Counted from the stretch's first letter, positions 1 to 8,233 are shown. The stretch: 31,561 bases of DNA from Bacillota bacterium (GCA_023443515.1 JAEZUC010000062.1:1-31561); one strand, 5' to 3'. The notes: generated from the sequence alone by a model not told the origin. A program made the numbers and translations.

Positions 1-160
1 TACTTTGTCAGATTTTTTTCCTGCGCTGCTCATTTACCACCGTAAACTCCACTGCTCGGAAATTCATCTTCCTTGTACTGCTGGCATCTATCAATTTGAA
101 CCTTGTATCCATTGCTATAACTGCTTTATAAGGTTCTTGCCGATTGATTGTCGCAAGCAG
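1..160 (-). other. Leader of a leftward transcript, product outside the window
   Basis: This stretch lies downstream of two tandem minus-strand promoters and has no credible coding sequence. It holds a 7-bp inverted repeat (GAACCTT at 98-104 with AAGGTTC at 130-136). A long leader before an rRNA operon is the simplest reading. A T-box-type leader was considered but the conserved motifs are not clear. The transcribed gene itself is not in the window. Confidence 0.35.
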
Positions 161-167
161 CTTAGTT

Positions 168-196
168 ATAATAACACTTTGCTATCCTGTTGTCAA
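168..196 (-). promoter_or_regulatory. Strong sigma-A promoter, proximal of a tandem pair firing leftward
   Basis: On the minus strand a perfect -35 TTGACA (191-196) is followed after exactly 17 bp by the -10 TATTAT (168-173). Transcription would start near 160 and run off the left edge. No convincing protein gene lies between this site and position 1. The near-consensus boxes, and a second similar promoter about 105 bp upstream, are typical of rRNA or tRNA operon promoters in Firmicutes. The identity of the transcript is inference. Confidence 0.7.
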
Positions 197-272
197 CACT
201 TTTTTTACTTTCATTTTTTGGTAGTCATACTACCTTAACTATTTCAGTGTTGTTTCCCGTGACAGCTTGATT

Positions 273-302
273 ATATTAACATGCCTGCTATCCCCATGTC
301 AA
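273..302 (-). promoter_or_regulatory. Strong sigma-A promoter, distal of a tandem pair firing leftward
   Basis: On the minus strand -35 TTGACA (297-302) and -10 TAATAT (273-278) are 18 bp apart. The spacer contains GGATAGCA, and an AAGCTG sits just after the -10. Both features also occur at the matching places in the proximal promoter at 168-196, so the two promoters look like an old tandem duplication. Confidence 0.6.
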
Positions 303-389
303 CATTTTTATAGCTGTAATTTCCTGTAATTTAAATATTGAAGAATATTAATGTTATTTAATAGAAACAATAGTATAGGGTGATTAATT

Positions 390-878
390 ATGCTGTTATT
401 TTATTTGATTCTACTTGTTTTACTTAAAGTATTTCTTATTACAAAAGATTGTCTATATAAAAGAAAGATAAACGAACTTTTGAAAGTCATCAACTCTAAA
501 GAGGATTTATTGTATTTAGATTTTCGTGATTATATGTCCGTTATAGTTGAAGTTTTAAAGAGGAACGGTTACAAGATTGAGTCCACGCGTGATTGCGGGA
601 TTGATGGAAGTGGACTTTTACTGAATAATATACAGTTTGCCGAGATCTGGAAGCATGGATTGAATCAGATTATAGATGTGGAACTTGCTATGAATCTGGC
701 TAAATGCATGCAGAAGAACTCTGTATATAGAGGTATGATTATCACCTTAGGTGATTTCAAGCCGTGTACAAGAGTTTTCTGCCATAGGAATGTAATTGAA
801 TGTATCAATGGTGACCAGTTATTAAGTATGTGTAAAGCTGTCCAGAAGACAAAAGTTATCTTGCAGCCTGCAAAATAA
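390..878 (+). CDS. Membrane-anchored Mrr-like restriction-endonuclease-fold protein
   Basis: The product is a 162-residue protein with an N-terminal hydrophobic segment (about residues 2-18) followed by a domain resembling the Mrr_cat/restriction-endonuclease-like fold. The pattern is FRDYMSVIVEVLKRNGYKIE (residues 47-66), then GIDG, then a strand with AEIWKHG, then an RGMIITLGDF strand and a final INGDQLL helix. Mrr relatives cleave DNA with a D...(Q/E)xK centre. Here GID supplies the aspartate, but the QxK place reads EIWK, so the catalytic lysine is shifted or lost. The ATG follows GGGTGA by 7 nt. It is a lone gene, convergent with the deacetylase gene, with no methyltransferase nearby. 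Its role is therefore unclear: it may be a housekeeping nuclease-fold protein at the membrane rather than a restriction enzyme. Confidence 0.65.
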   Translation: MLLFYLILLVLLKVFLITKDCLYKRKINELLKVINSKEDLLYLDFRDYMSVIVEVLKRNGYKIESTRDCGIDGSGLLLNNIQFAEIWKHGLNQIIDVELAMNLAKCMQKNSVYRGMIITLGDFKPCTRVFCHRNVIECINGDQLLSMCKAVQKTKVILQPAK

Positions 879-924
879 CTTTTAGTTATACTACTATAAA
901 TTTATTGTTTACTAATAAATAGCA

Positions 925-1704
925 TTACTTTTTTTTCTGCTGTCTTCCCTGGTCATCTATGTAATAATTTTCTTTCATTATTAGTTGAGATACAGGTAAA
1001 AATTCTAGTCCCTGGGATTTAAGTCCTTTTATAATCTCAGGGAGAAGCTGTGCAGTATACTGGGTATCATTATGAAATAGCAGTATTGCTCCCGGCTTGG
1101 TTCTTTTGAAAATTCTGTCTAATATAGCCTGCCTGCTCATTTCCTTACGCCAGTCAAGACTGTCAACATTCCATTGAATCGGGTAACATCCCATTTCATT
1201 ACAAGTATCAACAACAGTATTATTGTAATCTCCGTACGGGGGTCTGAATAGATTAATTTTCATCTCTGATATTTCTTCCAGCTTTTTGTTACATAGTTCT
1301 ATCTCACTTTTGCACTTATCTTTGCTGATTGTACTCATACGCAGGTGTGAATACCCATGGTTGGCTATATCATGACCGTCATTTGCTATAAGTTTAACTG
1401 CATCAGGGAACTTTTCTGCCCATTGGCCAACCATAAAAAATGTTGCTTTTACATTCTCCTTTTTAAGGGTATCAAGTATTTGAGATATATCGTCTGCTCC
1501 CCAAGCACAATCAAATGTAATCGACACAGCTTTTTGCTCTGTTTCAACGCTGTAAATAGGAAGGTGTTTTGCCGGATTAAAAACCCCAACTGAGTTTGCA
1601 GTGTAACCTATTGTAACAAATAGTGTGCATATTAGTATAAACATTATTATAACTTTTTTAGGTATTTTTTTTACCTTTCCCAATAACAATCTTATTTTCA
1701 TCAT
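925..1704 (-). CDS. pdaB: PdaB-like polysaccharide deacetylase (NodB domain)
   Basis: This is a 259-residue secreted or anchored polysaccharide deacetylase. A basic N-terminus and hydrophobic segment (about residues 17-37) form a signal anchor, followed by a NodB/CE4 domain. The visible motifs are TFDCAWG (motif 1, in which the usual second Asp is Cys as in the PdaB branch), NHGYSH (motif 2, metal His residues), RPPYGDYN (motif 3), WNVDSLDW (motif 4) and ILLFHN (motif 5). CE4 enzymes remove N-acetyl groups from peptidoglycan or chitin-like polymers, and the PdaB group acts in sporulation. The open frame extends one TTG further up, but GGGAG at 1711-1715 sits 6 nt from the ATG at 1704, so I start there. 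The altered motif 1 makes metal-dependent activity less certain than in typical NodB enzymes. Confidence 0.8.
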   Translation of the reverse strand: MMKIRLLLGKVKKIPKKVIIMFILICTLFVTIGYTANSVGVFNPAKHLPIYSVETEQKAVSITFDCAWGADDISQILDTLKKENVKATFFMVGQWAEKFPDAVKLIANDGHDIANHGYSHLRMSTISKDKCKSEIELCNKKLEEISEMKINLFRPPYGDYNNTVVDTCNEMGCYPIQWNVDSLDWRKEMSRQAILDRIFKRTKPGAILLFHNDTQYTAQLLPEIIKGLKSQGLEFLPVSQLIMKENYYIDDQGRQQKKK

Positions 1705-1834
1705 CAAACACTCCCATATATAAATTTGCTCTTAAAAAGTGCTATCTTACTCTATATATGTTTATTTTTGAAATTGAAAAATATGATAACCTGTCTCTCT
1801 TGATTACTTATTAATCAAAAACCCACTGCATTTG

Positions 1835-2515
1835 TTATTTGAGTGAAAGAATTCTTATCAGCTGATTTATATCCAGTCCTTTACACACCAAAAGGCCATT
1901 ATCAATAATAGTTTGTCTGGCCTCTTCAACATCCGTTTTGCAGGAATTTTCAATCCACTGGGAAGGAACCCAATTTTCTACCCTGTCATATGTATTTGCA
2001 GGCCAGCCGTAGGGTTTTCCTTGCTTATTGATCTTGTACCTGTTCCCCGAAACAGTAATATAAAATTCCCTCTGAAGCTGTACAACCGCTCTGTCAAGCT
2101 TGCTTCCGCCACTTTTCGCCGTAACGCCCATTTCTTTTCTTATTTCAGCTGTATCCAGGAGGGTCTTCTTATTAAACAACTTCCATAAATTCCACAATTC
2201 AGTGGATATCATCCCCTCTTGCCATCGTTCTTCCATGGATAAGGTCGGTTTAAATACTCTGTAAAAATATTGATACATTTTCTCAGAAATAAATCCCTTG
2301 TTTCCACCAAGAATGCAACCAAAAGCAAGCTTTTTTTCCTCAGCAGCTCTATCCTTCCACTGCCAGGGGTCAGTTTCATACTCCCCTGTATGCCACTGAT
2401 TTTCTGAGGTTTCTGAAGAAAGTGACGGAAACCCTTCGTGTATATTCGACAGCGCCATAAAACCCAACTCATTAACCCTATCAATAAAATCGTTGTATTT
2501 ATTTAATATAGCCAT
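1835..2515 (-). CDS. AlkZ-related protein of unknown function
   Basis: This 226-residue soluble protein has no signal peptide or membrane segment. The N-terminal half is rich in Trp (WHTGEYETDPWQW). A central stretch (about residues 105-160) looks like a winged-helix arrangement: LLDTAEIRKEMG, then SKLDRAVVQLQREFYITVSG. The overall pattern recalls the small AlkZ-related family, distant from the AlkZ/YcaQ DNA glycosylases that contain winged-helix domains. I would not claim glycosylase activity, because the diagnostic AlkZ QxQ motif is not visible. The ATG is preceded by AAGGGG. The gene starts 15 nt after the M24 peptidase stop, so the two are probably co-transcribed. Confidence 0.55.
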   Translation of the reverse strand: MAILNKYNDFIDRVNELGFMALSNIHEGFPSLSSETSENQWHTGEYETDPWQWKDRAAEEKKLAFGCILGGNKGFISEKMYQYFYRVFKPTLSMEERWQEGMISTELWNLWKLFNKKTLLDTAEIRKEMGVTAKSGGSKLDRAVVQLQREFYITVSGNRYKINKQGKPYGWPANTYDRVENWVPSQWIENSCKTDVEEARQTIIDNGLLVCKGLDINQLIRILSLK

Positions 2516-2530
2516 GATCTATCCCCTTCT

Positions 2531-3724
2531 TTATACAGTGATAATATCTCTTTCCCCTCCTGTAATGCACTCACCACCGTCAGGAGTAACAATATATGTA
2601 TCCTCGCCACCTACCATGCCCACTTGCGGTACACCTTTTTTCGGTTCAAGGGCAAAAACCATATTATCTTTTAATGGATTATCAAATCCTTTTGCAATCA
2701 CAGGAAGTTCATCAACATGAAGTCCCACTCCGTGACCCAAGAATCTGACTCTTCTATCCCCAAAACCCATAAAGTTTTCTAAAAATGAAGAATCAAGGCA
2801 ATCCGTTATATTGCAGTATATTTCAGATGGTATATTGCCGGGCTTTAGTAGAGAAGCAGTCTTTTTTTGTATCTCAATGCATTGCCTGTGTATTTTTTGT
2901 ACTTCTTCTGAAGGTTTCGCTCCGAACATATAAACCTGCGTTTTGTCACTATGATATCCCTCAATACAGAAGCCAATATCAATAAATACTAAATCACCTT
3001 TTTTGAGCAGAGTATCACGACTCCCAAACAATGGCACTGCCGGACTTAGACCTTTCATACCTCCCGGCCCGTCAAAATTTGTAGGGTATAGTGAATTTGC
3101 TCCAAAGGCAATTTGACCTACTATCATTTCAGTCTGATAGCTATTGAACCGCGAAACACCCTGATGTCCAAGTTTCAGCATTTTTTCAAACAACTCCGCT
3201 GATAATTCGACCTCACTCATTCCTTCTCTGAGAATACCCGGTACAATTTCCTCAAGCAGGTATTGATGTCTTTTTCCTGCATCTTTTATAGCTTCAAGTT
3301 CATATGGGCTTTTAATTGCCCTTACCTCAGATAAAATCTTTTTTATAGGATAAATTTTACCTATCTCAAACTGATTCTTAAGTCTATCAAGGACTTCAAT
3401 GGTTGCAATATCAGTTTCTATAAGTGTGTTTCCAAGCAACTTACCAAAAACGTTTGCAGCGTCAGAGTATTTCTCCATAGGATATATACGGTCGGACAAA
3501 GGTGATTCTATTTTAGCCCGTTCATAGCTTCTTCTTGCAAAGTACATCAATGTTCTGTCCTTTTTAATTATAAGCAGTCCATCCTGCATAGTCCCCGTGA
3601 AATAATACTGATTAACACGCCCTAATATTATTATTGAATCCCAGTCAGGATATTTATCATCAGCTACAGAACACAGACGCTTAGTCCTGTTCTCCAGCTC
3701 TTCTCCGGTCAAAACTTTTATCAT
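2531..3724 (-). CDS. M24-family metallopeptidase (Xaa-Pro aminopeptidase/creatinase fold)
   Basis: This 397-residue cytoplasmic protein has the two-domain layout of Xaa-Pro dipeptidases: an N-terminal creatinase-N-like domain (about 1-145) and a C-terminal pita-bread domain. The five metal ligands can be traced as Asp in FIDIGF, Asp in YHSDKTQ, His in GHGVGLHVDE, Glu in FALEPK and Glu in GGEDTY. M24 enzymes remove N-terminal residues, often before proline, or hydrolyse related amide bonds using two metal ions. The exact substrate cannot be read from the sequence. The ATG is preceded by GGAG at 8 nt. It is the first gene of a likely two-gene operon with the AlkZ-related gene. Confidence 0.85.
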   Translation of the reverse strand: MIKVLTGEELENRTKRLCSVADDKYPDWDSIIILGRVNQYYFTGTMQDGLLIIKKDRTLMYFARRSYERAKIESPLSDRIYPMEKYSDAANVFGKLLGNTLIETDIATIEVLDRLKNQFEIGKIYPIKKILSEVRAIKSPYELEAIKDAGKRHQYLLEEIVPGILREGMSEVELSAELFEKMLKLGHQGVSRFNSYQTEMIVGQIAFGANSLYPTNFDGPGGMKGLSPAVPLFGSRDTLLKKGDLVFIDIGFCIEGYHSDKTQVYMFGAKPSEEVQKIHRQCIEIQKKTASLLKPGNIPSEIYCNITDCLDSSFLENFMGFGDRRVRFLGHGVGLHVDELPVIAKGFDNPLKDNMVFALEPKKGVPQVGMVGGEDTYIVTPDGGECITGGERDIITV

Positions 3725-3765
3725 ATTATGTGAACTCCTATTTGTTAATTATTCTGTTTTATTAC

Positions 3766-4038
3766 TTATACAAAAAGGGTTACTATCCATTTTATTATTA
3801 AAATTTCAATTACAACGACAGCAACACAGCAGAATATAAATAGTGAAAGTTTGGCTTCGCCCACCTTGTCTTTCCAATAATTCCCCTTAAAAAATGAAAA
3901 CAAATCCGGGGTAAACGAGTACTTTATTGAGTCATTTATATCCTCTTTATCACGGAATATAAACCGTAATATTTTCTTATAAATCGGTATATTAGCGACA
4001 AGTAACACAATGGCAAGTATTGGTTCCAAATAATCCAA
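3766..4038 (-). CDS. Small two-helix membrane protein, unknown
   Basis: This is a predicted 90-residue protein with one hydrophobic segment at each end (about residues 4-25 and 66-88), separated by a charged loop with FRDKEDIND and NYWKDKVGEAK. I do not recognise the family. The reading frame opens with TTG at 4038, directly behind GGGGAG. A second TTG three codons further in (4029) has a more usual spacing of about 10 nt and may be the true start. It lies 41 nt upstream of the M24 peptidase gene on the same strand and could share its transcript. Confidence 0.55.
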   Translation of the reverse strand: MDYLEPILAIVLLVANIPIYKKILRFIFRDKEDINDSIKYSFTPDLFSFFKGNYWKDKVGEAKLSLFIFCCVAVVVIEILIIKWIVTLFV

Positions 4039-4188
4039 TCTCCCCTCAAATCATTTTTGTCAAATTTCCAGACTAAAAGTATTATAACATATCTGGTAAA
4101 TCCCTATATCAATTCCATTATTTTTCTTAATAAAATTTTCTCATTAATGCACAATAATAAGTGAATAATAGGCAAGGAGAGAAAGCTT

Positions 4189-4509
4189 ATGGTTAATCAC
4201 TATCATTTTTACAAATTTAATAGTTTAACTGGTGAAAGACACTCTCACAGGCTTACCGGATATACGGAATATATGTTTGGTATAGGGTTATTCCACTTTC
4301 ATGTATATTTCGGAACAACCTCCTTTAACGGGCATTATCACATGTATTCAGGCTTTACAGGATTGCCGATTAAAACTGCTCGTGGACATAAACATAAAAT
4401 TGCAGGAAGACTTAATATTGCAAATTCACATTGCCATTACTATGAAAATTATACCCATGAAGACATTGAATATAAGGGTGGAAAAATTCTAAAAAGGGTT
4501 TTGTCTTAA
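4189..4509 (+). CDS. YmaF-family histidine-rich protein
   Basis: This 106-residue soluble protein is dominated by HxH motifs spread across its length: HYH, HSH, HFH, HYH, HKH and HCH, many inside repeating units of the form GHxHxxxGxT. This is the pattern of the YmaF family, whose biochemical function is not established. Transition-metal binding is a reasonable inference from the paired histidines. The ATG follows AAGGAGAG. The gene stands alone on the plus strand and ends only 3 nt from the stop of the convergent transglutaminase-like gene, with no terminator hairpin visible between them. Confidence 0.75.
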   Translation: MVNHYHFYKFNSLTGERHSHRLTGYTEYMFGIGLFHFHVYFGTTSFNGHYHMYSGFTGLPIKTARGHKHKIAGRLNIANSHCHYYENYTHEDIEYKGGKILKRVLS

Positions 4510-4512
4510 TAA

Positions 4513-5715
4513 TTACCATTCTTCTTGTACACGGTCTCCTTTATGATCCAAATTGAATTTTGAAGAATCAAAATAGGTTCCGCCTACTCCAAAAGTGCAG
4601 TCTACATTTATCCATTTTTTCTGTTTACTATCGTAGAACTGATTCCATGCATGATCTCCCCAGGCTAACCCACTATAGCCAAGTCCCGTAACCAGTCTTA
4701 CCTTTATTCCGTTCACTTTGCACATTGATATAAAGAGACTTGAGTAGTCAAAACAAATTCCTTTGCGTGTTTCATAGCATATTATACTTCCTGATTCCGT
4801 TCCTTCCGTCTTAACGGCAATCTGTTTTGCTTTTGGGTAGTCGTATTTTATATTTTTAGTTATCCACTTGTATATCGCCTTGGCTTTTTCATAATCCCCC
4901 GACTTACCTTCAGTCAATTCTAGGGCCAGCTTATCTATTTCATCGTTTGATTTTACAGCATCATCAAGAGTGACACCATTAAAGTACTGAATAACCTTTA
5001 TATTGTAGCTGTCAAGAGTATCTCTGATATTTTCGGCTATTTTGACTTCCTGCCCATTCATTGTTGCACTAACGAAGCGGTCATTTATAATTACCGGTAT
5101 TTTCTTGGCAATTTCAGATTCAACTACGGGCTTTAAAGCTGTTTTATAAACCCCCTGAAGTACAGCAGAATCATCTATCCACCGTGATAAACCGGGTACT
5201 GTAAAATAGTATGAAAAAAAGTATAGAACAAAGCTGATACATATTAACGAAACTGCTGCCTTTGGTATACTGCAAACAAATGCAATGATTCTTCTGGTCA
5301 CAGAGCTCATTGAGCTCATAATATTGTATATTCCCTGAGCCATGGTTCCAAATACATGTTTATACAGAGGGTACATCACCATTTTGATTATAAGCACCAC
5401 AATCAGCAGTACAATAAAAGCAACGCATAAGTAGGTGTAGATGTTATTCGCGGCAAGACTTGCCTTGGCAGTTTCAGGCATATGGTCGCGGATATATCTA
5501 AAAAGTTCATTGTCATCAAAAAGTATTCCTTTTGTCAGAAATAGTGCAATTAGCAAGCCTGAGATTAACTCCACACTATTAATAATTGAATAAAAACTTT
5601 TAATAACTCTTTCTCGGTTATATTTTGTTATTAAAGAACTTGCAAGAATTAACAAAACAGGTAGAATTATTATTATATTTATTGGGTTTGTAAGTATAGT
5701 TACCAAATTGACCAC
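4513..5715 (-). CDS. Membrane protein with C-terminal transglutaminase-like domain
   Basis: This 400-residue protein has four hydrophobic segments (about 10-29, 45-63, 93-115 and 143-170) followed by an extracytoplasmic transglutaminase-like cysteine-protease-fold domain (about 270-385). The catalytic triad is visible as Cys321 (GICFDYSS), His355 (GDHAWNQF) and Asp372 (NVDCTF). Such domains cleave or cross-link peptide bonds; in membrane-linked bacterial forms the substrate is usually unknown. The frame opens at a GTG (5715). A TTG at 5706, five to six nt after AGGTGG, is a better-placed start and would give 397 residues. The gene is monocistronic as far as can be seen, divergent from glnN. 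Confidence 0.75.
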   Translation of the reverse strand: MVNLVTILTNPINIIIILPVLLILASSLITKYNRERVIKSFYSIINSVELISGLLIALFLTKGILFDDNELFRYIRDHMPETAKASLAANNIYTYLCVAFIVLLIVVLIIKMVMYPLYKHVFGTMAQGIYNIMSSMSSVTRRIIAFVCSIPKAAVSLICISFVLYFFSYYFTVPGLSRWIDDSAVLQGVYKTALKPVVESEIAKKIPVIINDRFVSATMNGQEVKIAENIRDTLDSYNIKVIQYFNGVTLDDAVKSNDEIDKLALELTEGKSGDYEKAKAIYKWITKNIKYDYPKAKQIAVKTEGTESGSIICYETRKGICFDYSSLFISMCKVNGIKVRLVTGLGYSGLAWGDHAWNQFYDSKQKKWINVDCTFGVGGTYFDSSKFNLDHKGDRVQEEW

Positions 5716-5881
5716 CTACCTAAGCCTGTAATGTATATCATTTCTGTGATAATTAACTATGTATAACAGTGCTAATTGTATTATAGCATAGCATAAGCAT
5801 TCTTTATCAATTTCCCTAAATTACCTTGGATAATAATTCACTTTTTTGAATTATAAACTTTTAGGTTAATGCAATTTTTGT

Positions 5882-5890
5882 TGATATAAT
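5882..5890 (+). promoter_or_regulatory. Extended -10 promoter of glnN
   Basis: The sequence TGATATAAT is a perfect TGn plus TATAAT extended -10. The -35 region 17 bp upstream is poor, as is common for extended -10 promoters. A start near 5897 would give glnN an untranslated leader of about 170 nt, long enough to hold regulatory structure. Confidence 0.5.
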
Positions 5891-5932
5891 AAGAAAATAT
5901 ATTAGTTTTAGGTAATATTATAGATATTTTGT

Positions 5933-6040
5933 TCAGGAAAAGACGCCTGACGATTTTATGCTTGCAATTAGTATTGAAAAATTGTATCTTTATTAGGTAA
6001 TATTAATAATAATTGGTATCCGGAATACAGTCCCGATGCC
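5933..6040 (+). promoter_or_regulatory. Structured glnN leader (two hairpins, possible regulatory RNA)
   Basis: Two hairpins are visible. The first is TCAGG (5933-5937) paired with CCTGA (5946-5950) around an AAAAGACG loop. If the flanking A and G form a non-canonical closing pair, the inner hexaloop AAAGAC has the A1/G4 pattern bound by ANTAR-domain antiterminators. The second is GGTATCCGG (6015-6023) with CCCGATGCC (6032-6040): nine positions with one C-C mismatch and one G-T pair, ending 15 nt before the GAGG ribosome site. It has no clean U-tract, so it is not a standard terminator. A regulatory role is inference from position, and a clear second ANTAR hexaloop is missing. Confidence 0.35.
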
Positions 6041-6065
6041 TTAAAAATATTTTATGAGGTGATTT

Positions 6066-8159
6066 ATGAGTCTGATAAGCCAAATATTCGGTTCAAATGT
6101 ATACAACGATTGCGTAATGAGAGAACGTCTCCCAAAAGCTACATACAAGGCATTGAAAAAAACTATTGACGAAGGTCTTCCTTTAGATTTTGAAATTGCT
6201 GAAGTGGTTGCCAGCTCAATGAAGGACTGGGCAATTGAAAAGGGTGCTACCCACTATACTCATTGGTTTCAGCCAATGACAGGCATTACTGCCGAAAAGC
6301 ATGATTCCTTCATTAATCCTACTGATGATGGAAAAGTAATATTGGAATTCTCCGGCAAAGAGTTGATTAAAGGTGAAGCAGATGGCTCATCTTTTCCTTC
6401 GGGAGGTTTAAGGGTCACCTTTGAAGCACGAGGCTATACCGCTTGGGATTGTACTTCACCTGCATTTATTAAAAATAAGACTTTGTACATTCCAACTGCA
6501 TTCTGTTCATATACAGGTGAAACACTTGATAAGAAAACACCTCTTTTACGATCTATGGAATGTCTCTCTAAAAATGCTGTAAGGTTGTTAAAACTTTTCG
6601 GTAATGAAAACGTTACTAAGGTTACTCCAACAGTTGGTCCTGAGCAGGAATACTTCCTTATTGATAAAAAAATGTACGATAAAAGGAAAGATTTGATTTT
6701 TACAGGACGTACTCTTTTTGGCTCCAAAGCACCAAAGGGACAAGAAATGGATGATCATTACTATGGAAGTATAAAGCCAAGAGTTTCAGCTTTTATGGAA
6801 GATCTTGACCGTGAATTATGGAAGCTTGGAATTTCAGCAAAAACAGAACATAACGAAGTGGCTCCCGCACAGCATGAGCTTGCTCCTATTTTTACAACTG
6901 CCAATATAGCAACCGACCATAACCAGCTTGTCATGGAACTATTAAAAACAGTTGCCCTAAGACATGGTTTGGTATGCCTGCTCCATGAAAAACCCTTTGC
7001 AGGAGTTAACGGTTCCGGTAAACACAACAATTGGTCGCTTTCTACAAACGATGGACAGAACCTTTTTGAACCGGGCAAGACCCCCCATGAAAATGTTCAA
7101 TTCCTGATTTTCCTGTGTGCTGTTATAAAAGCCGTAGACGAATATGCGGATCTTTTAAGACTATCCGCTGCCAATCCCGGAAATGACCACAGATTAGGCG
7201 CAAATGAAGCTCCTCCTGCTATTATTTCAATTTTCCTTGGAGATGAGCTTACAAGGATTCTTGATCAGATTGTATCAGGAGAAGATATTGAAGCCAATGG
7301 TATTGAGAAGCTCATGGTTGGTGTAAAAACACTTCCGGCTCTCAGAAAGGATACCACAGACAGAAACAGAACTTCACCCTTCGCCTTTACCGGTAATAAA
7401 TTTGAATTCAGAATGGTTGGTTCTTCTGCGTCCATTGCATCACCAAACTTCTTCCTGAACACAATAGTTGCACATGTTCTGGAACAGTTTGCTGACAGAC
7501 TAGAAAATGCAAAGGATTTCTCTAAAGAAGTAAACAATATTATTAAAGATGTGGTAAAAGAAAACTCACGAATAATATTCAATGGTAACGGCTATTCCGA
7601 CGAATGGGTAAAAGAAGCTGAAAAAAGAGGCCTTCCAAACATAAAGAGCTATGTTGAAGCAATTGCTTGCCTGTTAAAGGAAAAGAACATGGCAGTCATG
7701 GAAAAACACAAGGTCTTCTCCAGAGTTGAAATGCATTCCAGATATGAAATCTCACTTGAGAAATATATCAAGACAATTAATATAGAGGCTATGACCATGC
7801 TTGAAATTTCTAAAAGGCAGCTTCTTCCGGCTTGCATTAAATTTGAAACTGAAATAGCAAAATCTATTAATGAGATTAAGAACTGTGGAATTGAAGCAGA
7901 TTTAAGTGCTAATACAGACTTACTGAAGGAAGCCGCTTCTCTTGTTTCACAATTTAAGAAAGAAATTTCTCTCTTGGAGAATAGCCTAAGCAAAGCTCAA
8001 AATTCTTTTGAGGATACTTTTGAGCAAGCTATGTTCTATAGAAATGATGTTTTTTCAAGAATGGAAACTTTAAGGACGGTTGCTGATGAGCTGGAACGTA
8101 TTGTAGATTCAAATATATGGCCTATCCCAACCTATGCCGATATTCTTTTTAACATATAA
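6066..8159 (+). CDS. glnN: Glutamine synthetase, type III
   Basis: This 697-residue enzyme condenses glutamate, ammonia and ATP into glutamine in the cytoplasm. Its length is typical of the type III (GlnN) class and much longer than the ~440-470 residues of GlnA. Visible signatures include GPEQEYFLID, the GSIII stretch NEVAPAQHELAPIFTTAN, the Lys/Asn-rich KPFAGVNGSGKHNNWSL, NPGNDHRLGANEAPPAI and TGNKFEFRMVGSS. The C-terminal ~120 residues are a helical extension as in other GSIII proteins. The ATG follows GAGG by 6 nt. The gene is alone on its strand and preceded by a long structured leader; in several clostridia the partner regulator of glnN is an ANTAR protein, but no such gene is in this window. 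Confidence 0.95.
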   Translation: MSLISQIFGSNVYNDCVMRERLPKATYKALKKTIDEGLPLDFEIAEVVASSMKDWAIEKGATHYTHWFQPMTGITAEKHDSFINPTDDGKVILEFSGKELIKGEADGSSFPSGGLRVTFEARGYTAWDCTSPAFIKNKTLYIPTAFCSYTGETLDKKTPLLRSMECLSKNAVRLLKLFGNENVTKVTPTVGPEQEYFLIDKKMYDKRKDLIFTGRTLFGSKAPKGQEMDDHYYGSIKPRVSAFMEDLDRELWKLGISAKTEHNEVAPAQHELAPIFTTANIATDHNQLVMELLKTVALRHGLVCLLHEKPFAGVNGSGKHNNWSLSTNDGQNLFEPGKTPHENVQFLIFLCAVIKAVDEYADLLRLSAANPGNDHRLGANEAPPAIISIFLGDELTRILDQIVSGEDIEANGIEKLMVGVKTLPALRKDTTDRNRTSPFAFTGNKFEFRMVGSSASIASPNFFLNTIVAHVLEQFADRLENAKDFSKEVNNIIKDVVKENSRIIFNGNGYSDEWVKEAEKRGLPNIKSYVEAIACLLKEKNMAVMEKHKVFSRVEMHSRYEISLEKYIKTINIEAMTMLEISKRQLLPACIKFETEIAKSINEIKNCGIEADLSANTDLLKEAASLVSQFKKEISLLENSLSKAQNSFEDTFEQAMFYRNDVFSRMETLRTVADELERIVDSNIWPIPTYADILFNI

Positions 8160-8179
8160 TTCAGACCGTACATTATAAA

Positions 8180-8222
8180 GTACCCGAGTATACCTATTTT
8201 TTAGATTGGTATACCCGGGTAC
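8180..8222. terminator. Strong hairpin between convergent glnN and kinase operon
   Basis: A 15-position stem (8180-8194 with 8208-8222) has a single A/C mismatch around a 13-nt T-rich loop. It sits in the 74-nt gap between the glnN stop and the stop of the convergent histidine kinase gene, so it probably ends transcription from both sides. The U-tracts on either side are weak. Confidence 0.65.
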
Positions 8223-8233
8223 CTTAAATTTTA

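Noticed and set aside
1..160. T-box riboswitch in the leftward leader
   Set aside because: AGTA and GGTGGTA strings are present, but the stem after AGTA pairs with itself and the terminal T-box sequence is not found, so the match is not convincing.
5..238. Open reading frame of 77 codons on the plus strand at the left edge
   Set aside because: Cys/Phe/His-rich with no ribosome site. It lies antisense to the leader and the proximal of two strong minus-strand promoters. Probably chance.
6434..7993. Several minus-strand open frames of about 100 codons inside glnN
   Set aside because: All are antisense to a full-length, well-conserved glutamine synthetase and show no motifs or ribosome sites.
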